Notes under the pieces: generated by a model | What the model was told of the DNA's origin: nothing | Databases searched by the model: none | The model's input: the letters and a program-made list of their open reading frames with translations, nothing else | Shown here: piece after piece, positions 8,187 to 17,449 of the stretch | Layout: each line of letters starts with the position of its first letter | Position numbering within the stretch: position 1 is the first letter of the stretch | Position numbers and translations under genes: made by a program | Origin: Chitinophagaceae bacterium | GTDB lineage: Bacteria > Bacteroidota > Bacteroidia > Chitinophagales > UBA10324 | Direction of reading: 5' to 3' | Assembly (NCBI GenBank): GCA_016704325.1 | Contig: JADJAG010000007.1 | Coordinates: 186,001-250,000, forward strand | Length of the DNA stretch: 64,000 bases

Positions 8187-10988
8187 TCAGTATATTAATA
8201 GCTTCTGTAAAGGAATAATGCCATCCTGAAAATTCAACAGATAAGTTCCGCCGGAAAGTTGACTGGTATTCAGTTCGAAAATATTACTTCCTTCGGTAAT
8301 TTCAACTGATTGCTGCAGCACGACCTTTCCGGAAAGATCTGTCAGAACAATGAAGGTTTGCTTGCTTTCTAAACTGTTGAATTCTAAGGAAACAAATTGA
8401 TCAGCCGGATTAGGGTAGAGAAGTAATGGTTGTTCATCTTTTGCCATCTCTTGTGTTTTATTCATGCCATCCGTATTCTCTAAGGAAAGCTCGTAGCAAG
8501 TGTTGGAAAATCCACCACCCGGACTTAAGACTCTCAGATAAAATTTCCCACTGATAGCAGCATTCATGGTAATTTCTTCACCCCACAATCCTGTGTGATT
8601 TGATTTTCGAATCGGGTTGAACAAAGAGTCGTAAAGCACCAGGTCGCAATTTTGGGCAAGATTATCCAGTTTTATCTTTAAAGGAAAACCTGCAATTTTT
8701 TTAAAACGATAAAAATCTTTATCGCCCTGATAATTCATCAGCGCTTCCAGAAAGGTAATTGTATTGATGGTTTCAAGATCAGTTGCCTTGCTGAAATCAT
8801 TGTTTGGTTCATAAAAGTCAAGACACTGAATATCAATGCTTACAAATAAACCATCTGAGGAAGGAATAGAGGTAGAAGAAGGGGTATAACTATTGAGTGT
8901 TCCAAGGCCAGCACTATAGCTGGAGACTCCAAAGATGATGTGGCGGTTATCATAAATGTCAAAGGCAGGCCCGTACCCATCCTGGTAATTTTCATCTTTG
9001 ATACCACCATAATAGGTTGACCAGATCAAACGTCCATCTTCAGAAAAGATGGCAAGAAAACCATCCCTGCCACCTCCACGTAATACTTGTAATGCATCCG
9101 GTGTGCTCAAAAGCGAATCACTTAAAGTGGTGCCTCCAATAACCACCAACCCATTTGCCAGCCATTTCATAGCTGAACCCATTTCATCATGTTCTCCTCC
9201 AAAATAGGTAGCCCATAGCAGTTTCCCGGTGCTGTCAAATTTTGCCAGGTAAGCATCTTCATAAACAGTATCTGTTGCCGGGCCTGATCCATTAAGTAAA
9301 ACCTGGTGCGCATCTGGAGTAGCAATATTCAATCCGCTGCCTGTTGGTCCGGTCACATAGCAGTTGCCATCACCATCAGGCACTATTTCCCGACCTCGTT
9401 CGGTTTTTAATCCACCGAAATAAGTACTCCATTTCTTGACTCCTGTTTTACTGTACTTTGAAATAAATGCATCACTATTTCCACCTACCTCACTTTGATG
9501 TACATCACCAAGTGCAATTCCATCTTCACTGGGAGTGGTGCCGGTAATCATCAAGTTACCAAAATGATCAAGGTGAATGTCATGTGCGCGATCCTGGTCA
9601 GATCCTCCTAAATAGGTAGAAAATTTGATGATTCCTGCAGGTGAAAACGCTGCGATAAAGGCATCACCGGCACCGGCATAGTTGGGCTGATCTGCTCCCG
9701 GCGTAACAATGTTTTCAGCGCTTTCCGTATATCCTCCAACATAAACGCCGGATTGATTAGCGATACAGGAAAAGGCCTGGTCTTTTCCTAAGCCACCATA
9801 ATATGTGCTCCATGACAAGATTCCTTCTGTGCTGAACTTTGCAAGGAATCCATCTATTGATCCTCCATAGTTTTTCTGGTGAGCACCGTCCGTTCCAAAA
9901 CCTGACGAGCTATTGGTCTGTCCACAAACATATAACCCACCAAATCCATCCTGGCACATCCCGAAAGCAAAATCACCATCACTGCCTCCAAAATAAGTAC
10001 TCCACAATACAGCACCATCCTGATTAAACTTGGTGATAAAGCAATCAGAAGGGCCTTGCTTTACAACCTGGTATGCACCCGAAGTAACAATTCCCATTGG
10101 CGAATAGGTTTGTCCGCAAGCATAAATGTTACCCGTTCCATCTGCTTCTATTACCTCCACAAATTCATCTTTAACACCACCCAAATAGCGGCTCCAGGTA
10201 ATTTCCGGATCGATGGTCAATACCCGCTGATTCTTTCCCTGCACAGGAGCGAATGAAACGATGTTTCCCTTAGTTTGATAGGAAGCATAGAAAGAATCCT
10301 TTTCTGTAATAAAGTAGGACAATGGTTTTGATTCAATGACAAATCCGGCATTTGCCAGCGGAGAAATTAATTCGTCTTTTTCATTGATGAAAGGAAAGTT
10401 GGCTCCTGCATAAGAAAGTCGTATGTCGGCTTCACTGCCATTTCCATGTACAATGAAATCATACTTCAGCCTTACTTTTTCTTTGCCGGCTTGCTGGATG
10501 ATGTAGAATACTAAATCAATACCGGGATAAACATTTTCATAAGTTACCCGACCGTAACTGTGCACATTGTTGTAACTACCGGTTGCATTATGAAAGTTTC
10601 TTGTATCGGTAAAAATGTCGCCTGGCCTGATCTTTACATTTTTTAAAGCGTTCAATATTTTGACATCCGTGCGGTCAAATTTCAACATACGGCTTTCTAT
10701 GATACTACCTTCCGCAAAATTATCGGATGCTTGTGCGGAAACAGAAGTAAGTTCCGGAACACATAACTGGTATGAAAAAAAATCGCGACCGAGAGCAAGG
10801 GTAAAACCATCCTGTTCGAATAGGTAGAGAATATCATCACGCCTGTTGCCATTTTGGTCAACTACTTGTCCTTTATTTTCGAGAAACCCTGTTGATTGTG
10901 CCCAAGCCTCTATGAAGTTACAGAGAAAAACCGCGGCGAAGATTATGGCCGTTGACAATGGTCGCAAGAATGTGAAGGTCAGCTTCAA
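8187..10988 (-). CDS. Secreted SBBP-repeat beta-propeller protein, T9SS type A
   Basis: A 933-residue exported protein. An N-terminal signal peptide (about 1-30, ending EAWAQ) is followed by a domain starting GFLENKGQVVDQNG that is typical of Bacteroidota SBBP proteins. Seven beta-propeller-type repeats follow, each with a WSTYxGG core (about 265-680). A PPC-like domain follows (YEPNNDFSKATDL, DKDFYRF), and then a T9SS type A sorting domain (LLLYPNPADQFVSLEF ... GGTYLL). The start appears to be TTG at 10988: no ATG occurs in frame at the right place and the signal peptide begins directly after it. It lies between cyanophycinase and isoaspartyl peptidase but shows no feature linking it to cyanophycin. 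Probable surface or extracellular protein of unknown ligand. Confidence 0.88.
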   Translation of the reverse strand: MKLTFTFLRPLSTAIIFAAVFLCNFIEAWAQSTGFLENKGQVVDQNGNRRDDILYLFEQDGFTLALGRDFFSYQLCVPELTSVSAQASDNFAEGSIIESRMLKFDRTDVKILNALKNVKIRPGDIFTDTRNFHNATGSYNNVHSYGRVTYENVYPGIDLVFYIIQQAGKEKVRLKYDFIVHGNGSEADIRLSYAGANFPFINEKDELISPLANAGFVIESKPLSYFITEKDSFYASYQTKGNIVSFAPVQGKNQRVLTIDPEITWSRYLGGVKDEFVEVIEADGTGNIYACGQTYSPMGIVTSGAYQVVKQGPSDCFITKFNQDGAVLWSTYFGGSDGDFAFGMCQDGFGGLYVCGQTNSSSGFGTDGAHQKNYGGSIDGFLAKFSTEGILSWSTYYGGLGKDQAFSCIANQSGVYVGGYTESAENIVTPGADQPNYAGAGDAFIAAFSPAGIIKFSTYLGGSDQDRAHDIHLDHFGNLMITGTTPSEDGIALGDVHQSEVGGNSDAFISKYSKTGVKKWSTYFGGLKTERGREIVPDGDGNCYVTGPTGSGLNIATPDAHQVLLNGSGPATDTVYEDAYLAKFDSTGKLLWATYFGGEHDEMGSAMKWLANGLVVIGGTTLSDSLLSTPDALQVLRGGGRDGFLAIFSEDGRLIWSTYYGGIKDENYQDGYGPAFDIYDNRHIIFGVSSYSAGLGTLNSYTPSSTSIPSSDGLFVSIDIQCLDFYEPNNDFSKATDLETINTITFLEALMNYQGDKDFYRFKKIAGFPLKIKLDNLAQNCDLVLYDSLFNPIRKSNHTGLWGEEITMNAAISGKFYLRVLSPGGGFSNTCYELSLENTDGMNKTQEMAKDEQPLLLYPNPADQFVSLEFNSLESKQTFIVLTDLSGKVVLQQSVEITEGSNIFELNTSQLSGGTYLLNFQDGIIPLQKLLIY

Positions 10989-11184
10989 GAGATAAAATAT
11001 AGGTAAAGTTTGCAGTTGGTTATTTTTGATTCACGCACCTGCAAGAGATGCGAAATATATTGGCACAGGATGTAAAATTGATGCCAATATCCGACATTTC
11101 AATAACATTGCCAGATATGCAACATTGTTTTGCTGGTAATCAAAGGATTACAGGCGCTTTATTGCCGGCGACATCCTAAAACAA

Positions 11185-12120
11185 TTACAATGGTTGTCTA
11201 TATATTGCAATAACAGGAAGTTCGTGGTTTTTTCGATATCCCCGGTACATCCCATCTGAATTAAACGATAATTCAATATTACAAAAACGGTCAATGCTGA
11301 TCAGCCCTCCCTCTGCCCTCATATTCACCAGTTTTTTTTGCACCACATATTCGCAGGCTTCTTTCAGCAACATGCCTTTATATTCCATGAGGGCGGAAAT
11401 GTCATAAGCGACAACGGCCCGGATAAAATATTCGCCATGACCGGTGCAGGAAACCGCACAGGTCTTATTGTTTGCATAGGTACCGGAACCAATCATCGGG
11501 CTATCGCCTATACGTCCAAATCTTTTATTGGTAATTCCGCCCGTTGAGGTGGCGGCAGCCAGGTTTCCTTCTTTGTCGAGCGCTACTGCACCAACTGTTC
11601 CGAATTTCTTCTCGCTGCCGTGATCCAGTTGCATCACATTTTTTTCAATCGCATGTTGCCATTGATCGTACCGTTCCTGGCTGAAGAAGTAGCTATCCTC
11701 TTCAAACGAAAGATTTCTTTCCCGGGCAAACTCTTCCGCACCTTCACCACCTAGGAAAACATGTGTTCCGTCAGTCATAATCTCTTTTGCGAGAGATACC
11801 GGGTTCCTGATATGCTTCACACCGGATACTGCACCTGCAGCAAGGTCGAAACCGTTCATGATCGAAGCATCCATCTCATGTTCGCCAGTGTGATTAAAGA
11901 CTGCACCTTTTCCTGCATTAAAGTAGGGGAAATCTTCCAGGCACCTTACTGCCTGTTCCACTGCATCAACAGCCAGACCACCGGCCTCTAAAACCCGGTA
12001 ACCTGCATTGATCGCTTCCTCCAAACCACCTTTATAGATTGCTTCTTTTTCAGGAGTCATCTCTTGTTGCAGGATAGTACCTGCGCCTCCGTGCACTGCA
12101 ATTCCGAATTTCTTTGACAT
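11185..12120 (-). CDS. iaaA: Isoaspartyl peptidase / plant-type L-asparaginase
   Basis: A 311-residue N-terminal-nucleophile hydrolase (Ntn, plant-type asparaginase, T2 family). The proenzyme cleaves itself before Thr175 in KKFGTVGAVALD, giving alpha and beta chains; Thr175 is then the nucleophile. HGGAGT at the N-terminus, GKGAVFNHTGEHEMDASIM, RIGDSPMIGSGTYA and CTGHGEYFIR complete the family signature. These enzymes hydrolyse beta-aspartyl dipeptides, including beta-Asp-Arg from cyanophycin. With cphA and cphB nearby this is the likely second degradation step, although a general role on isoaspartyl peptides is possible. No signal peptide is seen. The upstream region carries an octamer repeat array starting about 50 bp before the ATG. 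Confidence 0.93.
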   Translation of the reverse strand: MSKKFGIAVHGGAGTILQQEMTPEKEAIYKGGLEEAINAGYRVLEAGGLAVDAVEQAVRCLEDFPYFNAGKGAVFNHTGEHEMDASIMNGFDLAAGAVSGVKHIRNPVSLAKEIMTDGTHVFLGGEGAEEFARERNLSFEEDSYFFSQERYDQWQHAIEKNVMQLDHGSEKKFGTVGAVALDKEGNLAAATSTGGITNKRFGRIGDSPMIGSGTYANNKTCAVSCTGHGEYFIRAVVAYDISALMEYKGMLLKEACEYVVQKKLVNMRAEGGLISIDRFCNIELSFNSDGMYRGYRKNHELPVIAIYRQPL

Positions 12121-12168
12121 AGGTTGAAATCTGTGTAAAAGTAGTTAAATGGTGGTTGAGTTTGTTAG

Positions 12169-12277
12169 GTTGGATGGCTAAATGGTTGAATGGTTGAATG
12201 GTTGAATGGTTGGATGGTTGATGGTTTGAATGGTTGAATGGTTGAATGGTTGAATGGTTGAATGGTTGAATGGTTAA
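12169..12277 (+). repeat. (TGAATGGT)n octamer tandem repeat, second array
   Basis: Two blocks of TGAATGGT (about four and six units) are separated by imperfect units (TGGATGGT, TGATGGTT). The array lies about 50 bp upstream of the isoaspartyl peptidase start on its non-coding side. Translating it in reverse gives meaningless IQPFNHS repeats, so the open frame across it is not a gene. The rest of the gap to 12689 contains the inverted array at 12604-12650 and otherwise nothing I can identify. Confidence 0.9.
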
Positions 12278-12603
12278 TTTTTTCATTAGCAATTGGTAAA
12301 TCTGATCTGAAAGGATCAGGGATACAGAAGAGATATTAATACTTCGGCACGTAAGGCTCAATCTAAAAGTAGAACATAAAACGATGCGCGATCAATGGCC
12401 AGTAAGGGCGCCCCTTTAATAGTTGAGCGTATAGGTTTAATTCAAACATAATTATCTTAATCGCATATTTTTGGGTTGATAAATTAAATTACTATAATTC
12501 AAAACCCAAAATGTCAATGCTTAAGGGGATACAGCATTGAATTGGCACAAACCTCCAACGCTTTTTCAGAACACATTTTCTAATTTCCACCAAAGCAATG
12601 CAA

Positions 12604-12650
12604 CAATTCAACCATTTAGCCATTTAGCCATTTCACCATTCAACCATACA
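12604..12650 (-). repeat. Degenerate octamer repeat, inverted orientation
   Basis: Units such as TTCAACCA, TTTAGCCA and TTCACCAT are the reverse complement of the TGAATGGT family with substitutions. The block lies just beyond the 3' end of the following minus-strand T9SS gene. A still weaker relative (AGCAATTT, AACCATTA, ACCAACCA) is seen at about 14191-14228. Confidence 0.65.
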
Positions 12651-12689
12651 ACCCTTTCCCCTCCAATCTCTTCACCACCCATCTCCAAC

Positions 12690-13751
12690 TCAATAAACAA
12701 CCAACTTCTCATAAACAACCTGCTTGCTATTGCTGATACGCACCAGGTAATTTCCAGCTGTCAATTTTCCTATATCAAAGATTATTTTGTTAGAGGCACC
12801 TGAAGATTTTAAAGGGGAACTCACTGCTTTGCCAAAAATATCGGTAACGGAAACAGCAAATGCTTCCGGTAGTGCATTGCTGATGTAAATAGTAATGAGG
12901 CCTTTAGCAGGATTTGGAAATATAGTAAAGGAGAAAGGCGGAACATTGTCGTAGGAAGATCCGGTAGCTATGTAATTATAGGTAGCTGATAGAAGGTTGC
13001 AGTCAAAACTATTTGTTATGCTCACCTGATAAATACCGGAAATAACAGGCACATAATATTTAGAAGTGGCACCGGGAATGATATTGCTATTCAGAAACCA
13101 TTGATAAGAAATAGCCGTTGTTGAAAACAAAGTATCATTCGATTGCGTGATGACAGGAGCAGGTGTTGTGCTAAAGGTTACTTCTATCGGAATCAGCATA
13201 CAGTCCAGGTAATCAGGACAAACAGCAGGAGCTCCGCACGCTGTATAGCTGCCCGATGAGGTGATATAATAAATACTGTTGTTTGCCCCTGAAATCGGAT
13301 TGCCACTATCAAACCACTGTACATTTTCAATATAAGGTTGTCCCATCTCCAGGATCATTGTATCACCCGGGCATAAAATAAAGGACTGCGTATTCGGATC
13401 GAATGTGCCTAGGTCACCGCTTTGAATCACATACGGCAACAGGAATACCCATCCATCTACTAAAACCGACGCTGAATTTTCTGTGCAACCTGCAAGGGTA
13501 GCAGCCACCTTGAATTGTTTCAGCATATCATTTTGACCAACTACGTGATATTGATTCGTAGCTCCGGCAATGGCATTGTTGTTTTTATACCATTGATAGG
13601 CTTCATATTCCTGTGTCCATAACGTATCGCTTCCATTGGGACAAAGGATAGGCTGGGCAGGAATAATGGTAGGCGTAAAAGTGCATTGCGCGAATGCGGA
13701 AGAACATTCAATAACCAGGAGCAGGAATAGTAATACAGTTAGGCGTATCAT
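12690..13751 (-). CDS. Secreted Ig-like domain protein with T9SS type A sorting domain
   Basis: A 353-residue exported protein. It has a signal peptide (about 1-21, ending SSAFAQ) and about three Ig/PKD-like modules with the motif YQWYKNNNAIAGATNQYHV, echoed as VQWFDSGNPISGANNSIYYI and YQWFLNSNIIPGATSKYYV. A T9SS type A C-terminal domain follows (FTIFPNPAKGLITIYI ... LTAGNYLVRIS). The xxGA(T/N)(N/S)xYYV motif marks small beta-sandwich units common in Bacteroidota adhesin-like proteins. The function is unknown; cell-surface attachment through the T9SS is the likely fate. Confidence 0.85.
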   Translation of the reverse strand: MIRLTVLLFLLLVIECSSAFAQCTFTPTIIPAQPILCPNGSDTLWTQEYEAYQWYKNNNAIAGATNQYHVVGQNDMLKQFKVAATLAGCTENSASVLVDGWVFLLPYVIQSGDLGTFDPNTQSFILCPGDTMILEMGQPYIENVQWFDSGNPISGANNSIYYITSSGSYTACGAPAVCPDYLDCMLIPIEVTFSTTPAPVITQSNDTLFSTTAISYQWFLNSNIIPGATSKYYVPVISGIYQVSITNSFDCNLLSATYNYIATGSSYDNVPPFSFTIFPNPAKGLITIYISNALPEAFAVSVTDIFGKAVSSPLKSSGASNKIIFDIGKLTAGNYLVRISNSKQVVYEKLVVY

Positions 13752-13994
13752 AGAATTGGGTTTTTAATGCTGCTAAAAAACAATGACGAAATGCTGTTTC
13801 GGCCCGGCAGGGATCAGTATCCTTTCACTATTTAGTGATTGCTGTTGCTTTAGATAAGTTTTGGAAGGATTATGCTGCTTCGTAAAGTTAATTCATCTTA
13901 ACATCAGTAGTAAATTTTATTGTCAAAGCTATTTGCCAATCACGATGTGAATATCTAAGCATTGAATATTGGGCGTAATTCCTGGGACTCAGAT

Positions 13995-14030
13995 ATTGGG
14001 TCTTGGGTCTTGGGTCCTGGGTCCTGGATC
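13995..14030 (+). repeat. Heptamer tandem repeat TTGGGTC/CTGGGTC
   Basis: About five heptamer units (TTGGGTC, TTGGGTC, TTGGGTC, CTGGGTC, CTGGATC) lie in the 615-bp gap 13752-14366. This is a different unit from the octamer family. I see no gene in the gap: the open frame across 13955-14224 is repeat-derived and lacks family-like sequence. An exact TAGCTTTG (minus strand) at 13924-13931 could be a distant promoter for the 13751 gene. Confidence 0.75.
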
Positions 14031-14366
14031 AAAATAGTACCAACTTTCGTACTCCTGCAACCAGGGGGTGTACGACCAATTGGATATAGATTATTGGGAG
14101 TTGAAATTGAGTATTTAGTATAGAGTAAGTTTGAGTAAGTGGGTAAAGCAGCGTAGTGATTACAGAATAGCAAGTGATCGGCTTCGCCGCAGCAATTTAG
14201 CAATTTAACCATTAAACCCACCAACCATTGCTTGACAAGATGAACGAACTGCGATACACCCTAACCAGGCACATGCTATCATCCTAAACACTTTTGTATA
14301 ACTTCATCCCACCAATAAATCACCATTTCATCTCGACCAATAACACAAACAGCAATACAACATCAA

Positions 14367-15593
14367 ATGAAAATCGCATTATTTACCAATGAATTCCCTC
14401 CAAATATCTATGGCGGCGCCGGTGTACATATTGATTTTTTAAGTAGAGAACTTGCCAAACTGGCTCAAGTGGAAGTGCGATGTTTCGGAGACCAGTCGTC
14501 CAATGAATCCGGCATGAATATACAAGGCGTGCAACCCTCTTTAAGTATTCTGGCCAATGCCGCTAACCCGCAACTGAAGATGTTTCAGAACCTGAGCCGT
14601 AATGTGGAGTTGTCGCAAGCTACCATGGATGCAGATGTAGTGCACTGTCATACCTGGTACACCCACCTGGCCGGAATTTTTACAAGAGAGCTATTGCAGA
14701 TTCCTTTATTCTTAACCACGCATAGTTTGGAAACACATCGTCCGTGGAAGGTGGAACAACTGGGCAATGGTTACTTCCTTTCCCGTTGGATTGAGCAACA
14801 GGCCTACCGCACCGCCGACGGCATTATTGCAGTAAGCGAACAGATGCGTACTGATGTAGTGGAAGCCTATGGCGTAGATCCTTCAAAGGTAACAGTGATT
14901 CACAATGGCATTGACCCTGATTTTTACCAACCCACTTTCGATCGCGAGTTGGTGCGCAGCTATGGTATTGACCCTGATTTGCCTTTTGTTTTGTTTGTTG
15001 GCCGCATCACACGGCAGAAAGGCATCTCACAACTGATTGCAGCCGCAAAGCATTTTAACAAAGGTGCCCAGGTGGTATTATGCGCCGGCGCACCGGATAC
15101 AAAAGAGATTGCCGAGGAAACGGAAGCACTGATGGCTGAACTGAAATCAATGCGGCAAGGCGTGATCCTGATCTCTGAAATGCTGCCCCGCGAAAAGGTG
15201 AAGGTGCTGTACAGCCATGCCAGGGTATTTGCCTGTCCATCATTGTATGAACCCTTCGGCATCATCAACCTCGAAGCAATGGCCTGCGAGACACCGGTAG
15301 TAGGCAGTCACGTGGGAGGCATACCGGAAATTATTGTAGAAGGGGAGACGGGTTATCTCGTTCCATTAAAAAGTGTCTCCCGTACAGACTTCCATCCCGC
15401 CAATCCCGAAGCCTTTCAAAAAGACTTCGCTTCCAAAATCAACCGTTTGCTCGACGATGCCTCCCTGGCTGAAAGCATGGGAAAAAAAGGCAGGAAAAGG
15501 GTGCTGGAGAAATTCAGTTGGGAATCTATTGCGAAGACTACGTATGATTATTATGAGGAGGTGAAGGGGAGGTTTAAGGGGGAGCGGGCGTAA
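14367..15593 (+). CDS. Actinobacterial-type glycogen synthase (GT4; GlgA/GlgM-like)
   Basis: A 408-residue GT-B glycosyltransferase. The N-terminus PPNIYGGAGVHIDFLSRELAKLA with VRCFGDQ closely follows the glycogen synthase group typical of actinobacteria (TIGR02149). Some members of that group are maltose-1-phosphate synthases (GlgM) using ADP-glucose. The C-terminal domain has VGRITRQKG and the GT4 donor-binding motif E-x7-E in EPFGIINLEAMACE, followed by PVVGSHVGGIPEI. No other glycogen genes (glgB, glgC, glgE) lie in the window, so glycogen elongation versus maltose-1-phosphate formation cannot be decided here. The single ATG at 14367 is clear. Confidence 0.85.
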   Translation: MKIALFTNEFPPNIYGGAGVHIDFLSRELAKLAQVEVRCFGDQSSNESGMNIQGVQPSLSILANAANPQLKMFQNLSRNVELSQATMDADVVHCHTWYTHLAGIFTRELLQIPLFLTTHSLETHRPWKVEQLGNGYFLSRWIEQQAYRTADGIIAVSEQMRTDVVEAYGVDPSKVTVIHNGIDPDFYQPTFDRELVRSYGIDPDLPFVLFVGRITRQKGISQLIAAAKHFNKGAQVVLCAGAPDTKEIAEETEALMAELKSMRQGVILISEMLPREKVKVLYSHARVFACPSLYEPFGIINLEAMACETPVVGSHVGGIPEIIVEGETGYLVPLKSVSRTDFHPANPEAFQKDFASKINRLLDDASLAESMGKKGRKRVLEKFSWESIAKTTYDYYEEVKGRFKGERA

Positions 15594-15837
15594 GCGTGTG
15601 AAATGATCTGTTTGAATAAACCTATCATTGCGATTTCGTTTTTATTTTGGAGAAGAATATACGATTTGCGCGCACAGTGTAGCAACGATTGAGTCCTGTG
15701 TTGAAAGATGCCTGGGAATCCGTTAGCATTTGAACTGTACGCGATTTCTGTTGGAGTTTTCCAGCTTTAATTTTATTTGACATTTTTGTTCTCTCATTTT
15801 GTTTAAATGGCAGGGCTTTTCAATCCCCTTATTATAC

Positions 15838-17241
15838 ATGAAACATTTCATATCCATTTTTCTTATACTGAATATTAGCACCGCACATTCCCAAATCACC
15901 TTTGAAAAATGGCTGGGTGGCGTGGAGTCAGACGAAGCCAAAGGGGTAGTGCAATTGCCTGACAGTGGCTTTGCTATTCTTGGACGATCCTGGAGTTTTA
16001 GCAACGGCGGTTCCGATATCCTTCTCATCCGCACCGATAAATATGGTGATACCTTATGGACAAAACACTATGGTGGAACCGGTAACGAGTTTACCAACGG
16101 GGCAATCAAGATAACATCAGATGGCGGATTTGTTTTTGCAGGCAATACCACTTCCTTTGGCCCGGGTACACCTGCGGGCTTCAACTGGTACCTGGTGAAA
16201 ACCGATGCTGAGGGTAATATGCTATGGAGCAAGACCTGGGGATCGAGCGGAAATGATGAATTGAAACATGTTATACCTACTGCCGATGGCAATTATTTGT
16301 TGACAGGCGCATGGATCGTTTCTGGATTTACCAATGGCGTGATACTAAAGACTGATGAAGCAGGAAACACACTTTGGGGCGATACGCTGCCCTCGTACGG
16401 ATCAAGTCATTTCATGTATGCCTGCGAGAATGCACAGCAGGAATATGTGGTAGCCGGTTATTCCTTAGCAGGAACAATCAATGCCGTTACCAGGAAGTAT
16501 GATACAGACGGCACGATGCTGATCAGCAAAATGTATGAAGCCCCCACAGCCGAAGCTGCCATTACCATTGAAACCGTACCTGCCGGTGGTTATATCTGTT
16601 CGGCTACGTGGGGACAGTCTTTTTCATTTGATCCCTGGATTTTAAGGCTCGATGAAAACCTGGATACGATGTTTACGAAGATTATGGATTTCGACTATAA
16701 CATTGCAGGAAATTCGGCAAAGGAATATTCTGTGTATCCATCCGGCAGCGGCTTTTTTATTTGTGGTTCGATTGCAAACAAAGTGATGCTCCGAAAGACT
16801 GATGAAAACCTGAATACCATTTGGGAAGCATTGTATGGCGATGTAAGTGGCGAAGCCGGCTATGAAGGCATACCAACCAATGATGGTGGTTACATCGCTG
16901 TCGGCTTGACGTATAGCTATGGAGCAGGTGCGGCAGATGTTTATTATATAAAAACCGATGCTAACGGCCTTCAACAGGTTCCTGTTGGAATTGATGCTTC
17001 ACGTAATAGTTTGCTTGAGATCTATCCAAATCCTTCAGCAGGTTATTTCCTGGTAAGATTAACAAAGCCGACAGAGGAAATACAGGCAAAAATTTGTGAT
17101 ATCCACGGCCGTGTCATAAAACGGATTATGATTAATAAGGTAGTTACCGATATTGATTTGACTGCATTTCCGAAGGGTGTGTATTTATTTTCTCCAGATC
17201 TGCCGGGAATTTTTATGCCGGCGTGGTTGATGGTCAATTAA
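15838..17241 (+). CDS. Secreted beta-propeller-like protein with T9SS type A domain
   Basis: A 467-residue exported protein. The start is ATG at 15838, directly before a signal peptide (MKHFISIFLILNISTAHSQ); the open frame continues back to a TTG at 15799, which would bury the signal peptide. The body is a series of repeats of the type DSGFAILGRSWSF...GGSDILLIRTDKYGDTLWTKHYGG. This pattern occurs in Bacteroidota T9SS proteins with predicted propeller folds. A type A sorting domain ends the protein (LLEIYPNPSAGYFLVRL ... FPKGVYLFS). Function unknown. Confidence 0.85.
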   Translation: MKHFISIFLILNISTAHSQITFEKWLGGVESDEAKGVVQLPDSGFAILGRSWSFSNGGSDILLIRTDKYGDTLWTKHYGGTGNEFTNGAIKITSDGGFVFAGNTTSFGPGTPAGFNWYLVKTDAEGNMLWSKTWGSSGNDELKHVIPTADGNYLLTGAWIVSGFTNGVILKTDEAGNTLWGDTLPSYGSSHFMYACENAQQEYVVAGYSLAGTINAVTRKYDTDGTMLISKMYEAPTAEAAITIETVPAGGYICSATWGQSFSFDPWILRLDENLDTMFTKIMDFDYNIAGNSAKEYSVYPSGSGFFICGSIANKVMLRKTDENLNTIWEALYGDVSGEAGYEGIPTNDGGYIAVGLTYSYGAGAADVYYIKTDANGLQQVPVGIDASRNSLLEIYPNPSAGYFLVRLTKPTEEIQAKICDIHGRVIKRIMINKVVTDIDLTAFPKGVYLFSPDLPGIFMPAWLMVN

Positions 17242-17449
17242 TGCGATAGTCATCGGATGACTCACCGTGGAGTAGCCTCCGCCAGCTATTTTTTTAATTG
17301 AAGGAAAGGCATTTAAAAGTGGGTGAAGGAGGTCACGAAACATTAAATAATTAAACAATTCAATCAAACAAAGGGGAGAGAAAAAAGAGGGGGGGGGAAG
17401 GAGACTGGCTTCATTTTACTTACTTTAATGCGGTGATATTTGCAAACAT

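Noticed and set aside
7005..12277. CRISPR array
   Set aside because: The repeats are short head-to-tail octamers without spacers, and no cas gene is seen.
12050..12361. Open frame of 103 codons on the minus strand
   Set aside because: It translates the octamer repeat into IQPFNHS-type tandem residues and overlaps the isoaspartyl peptidase start; no gene-like features.
13955..14224. Minus-strand ORF of 89 residues
   Set aside because: It runs over the heptamer repeats and low-complexity sequence; no family-like sequence.
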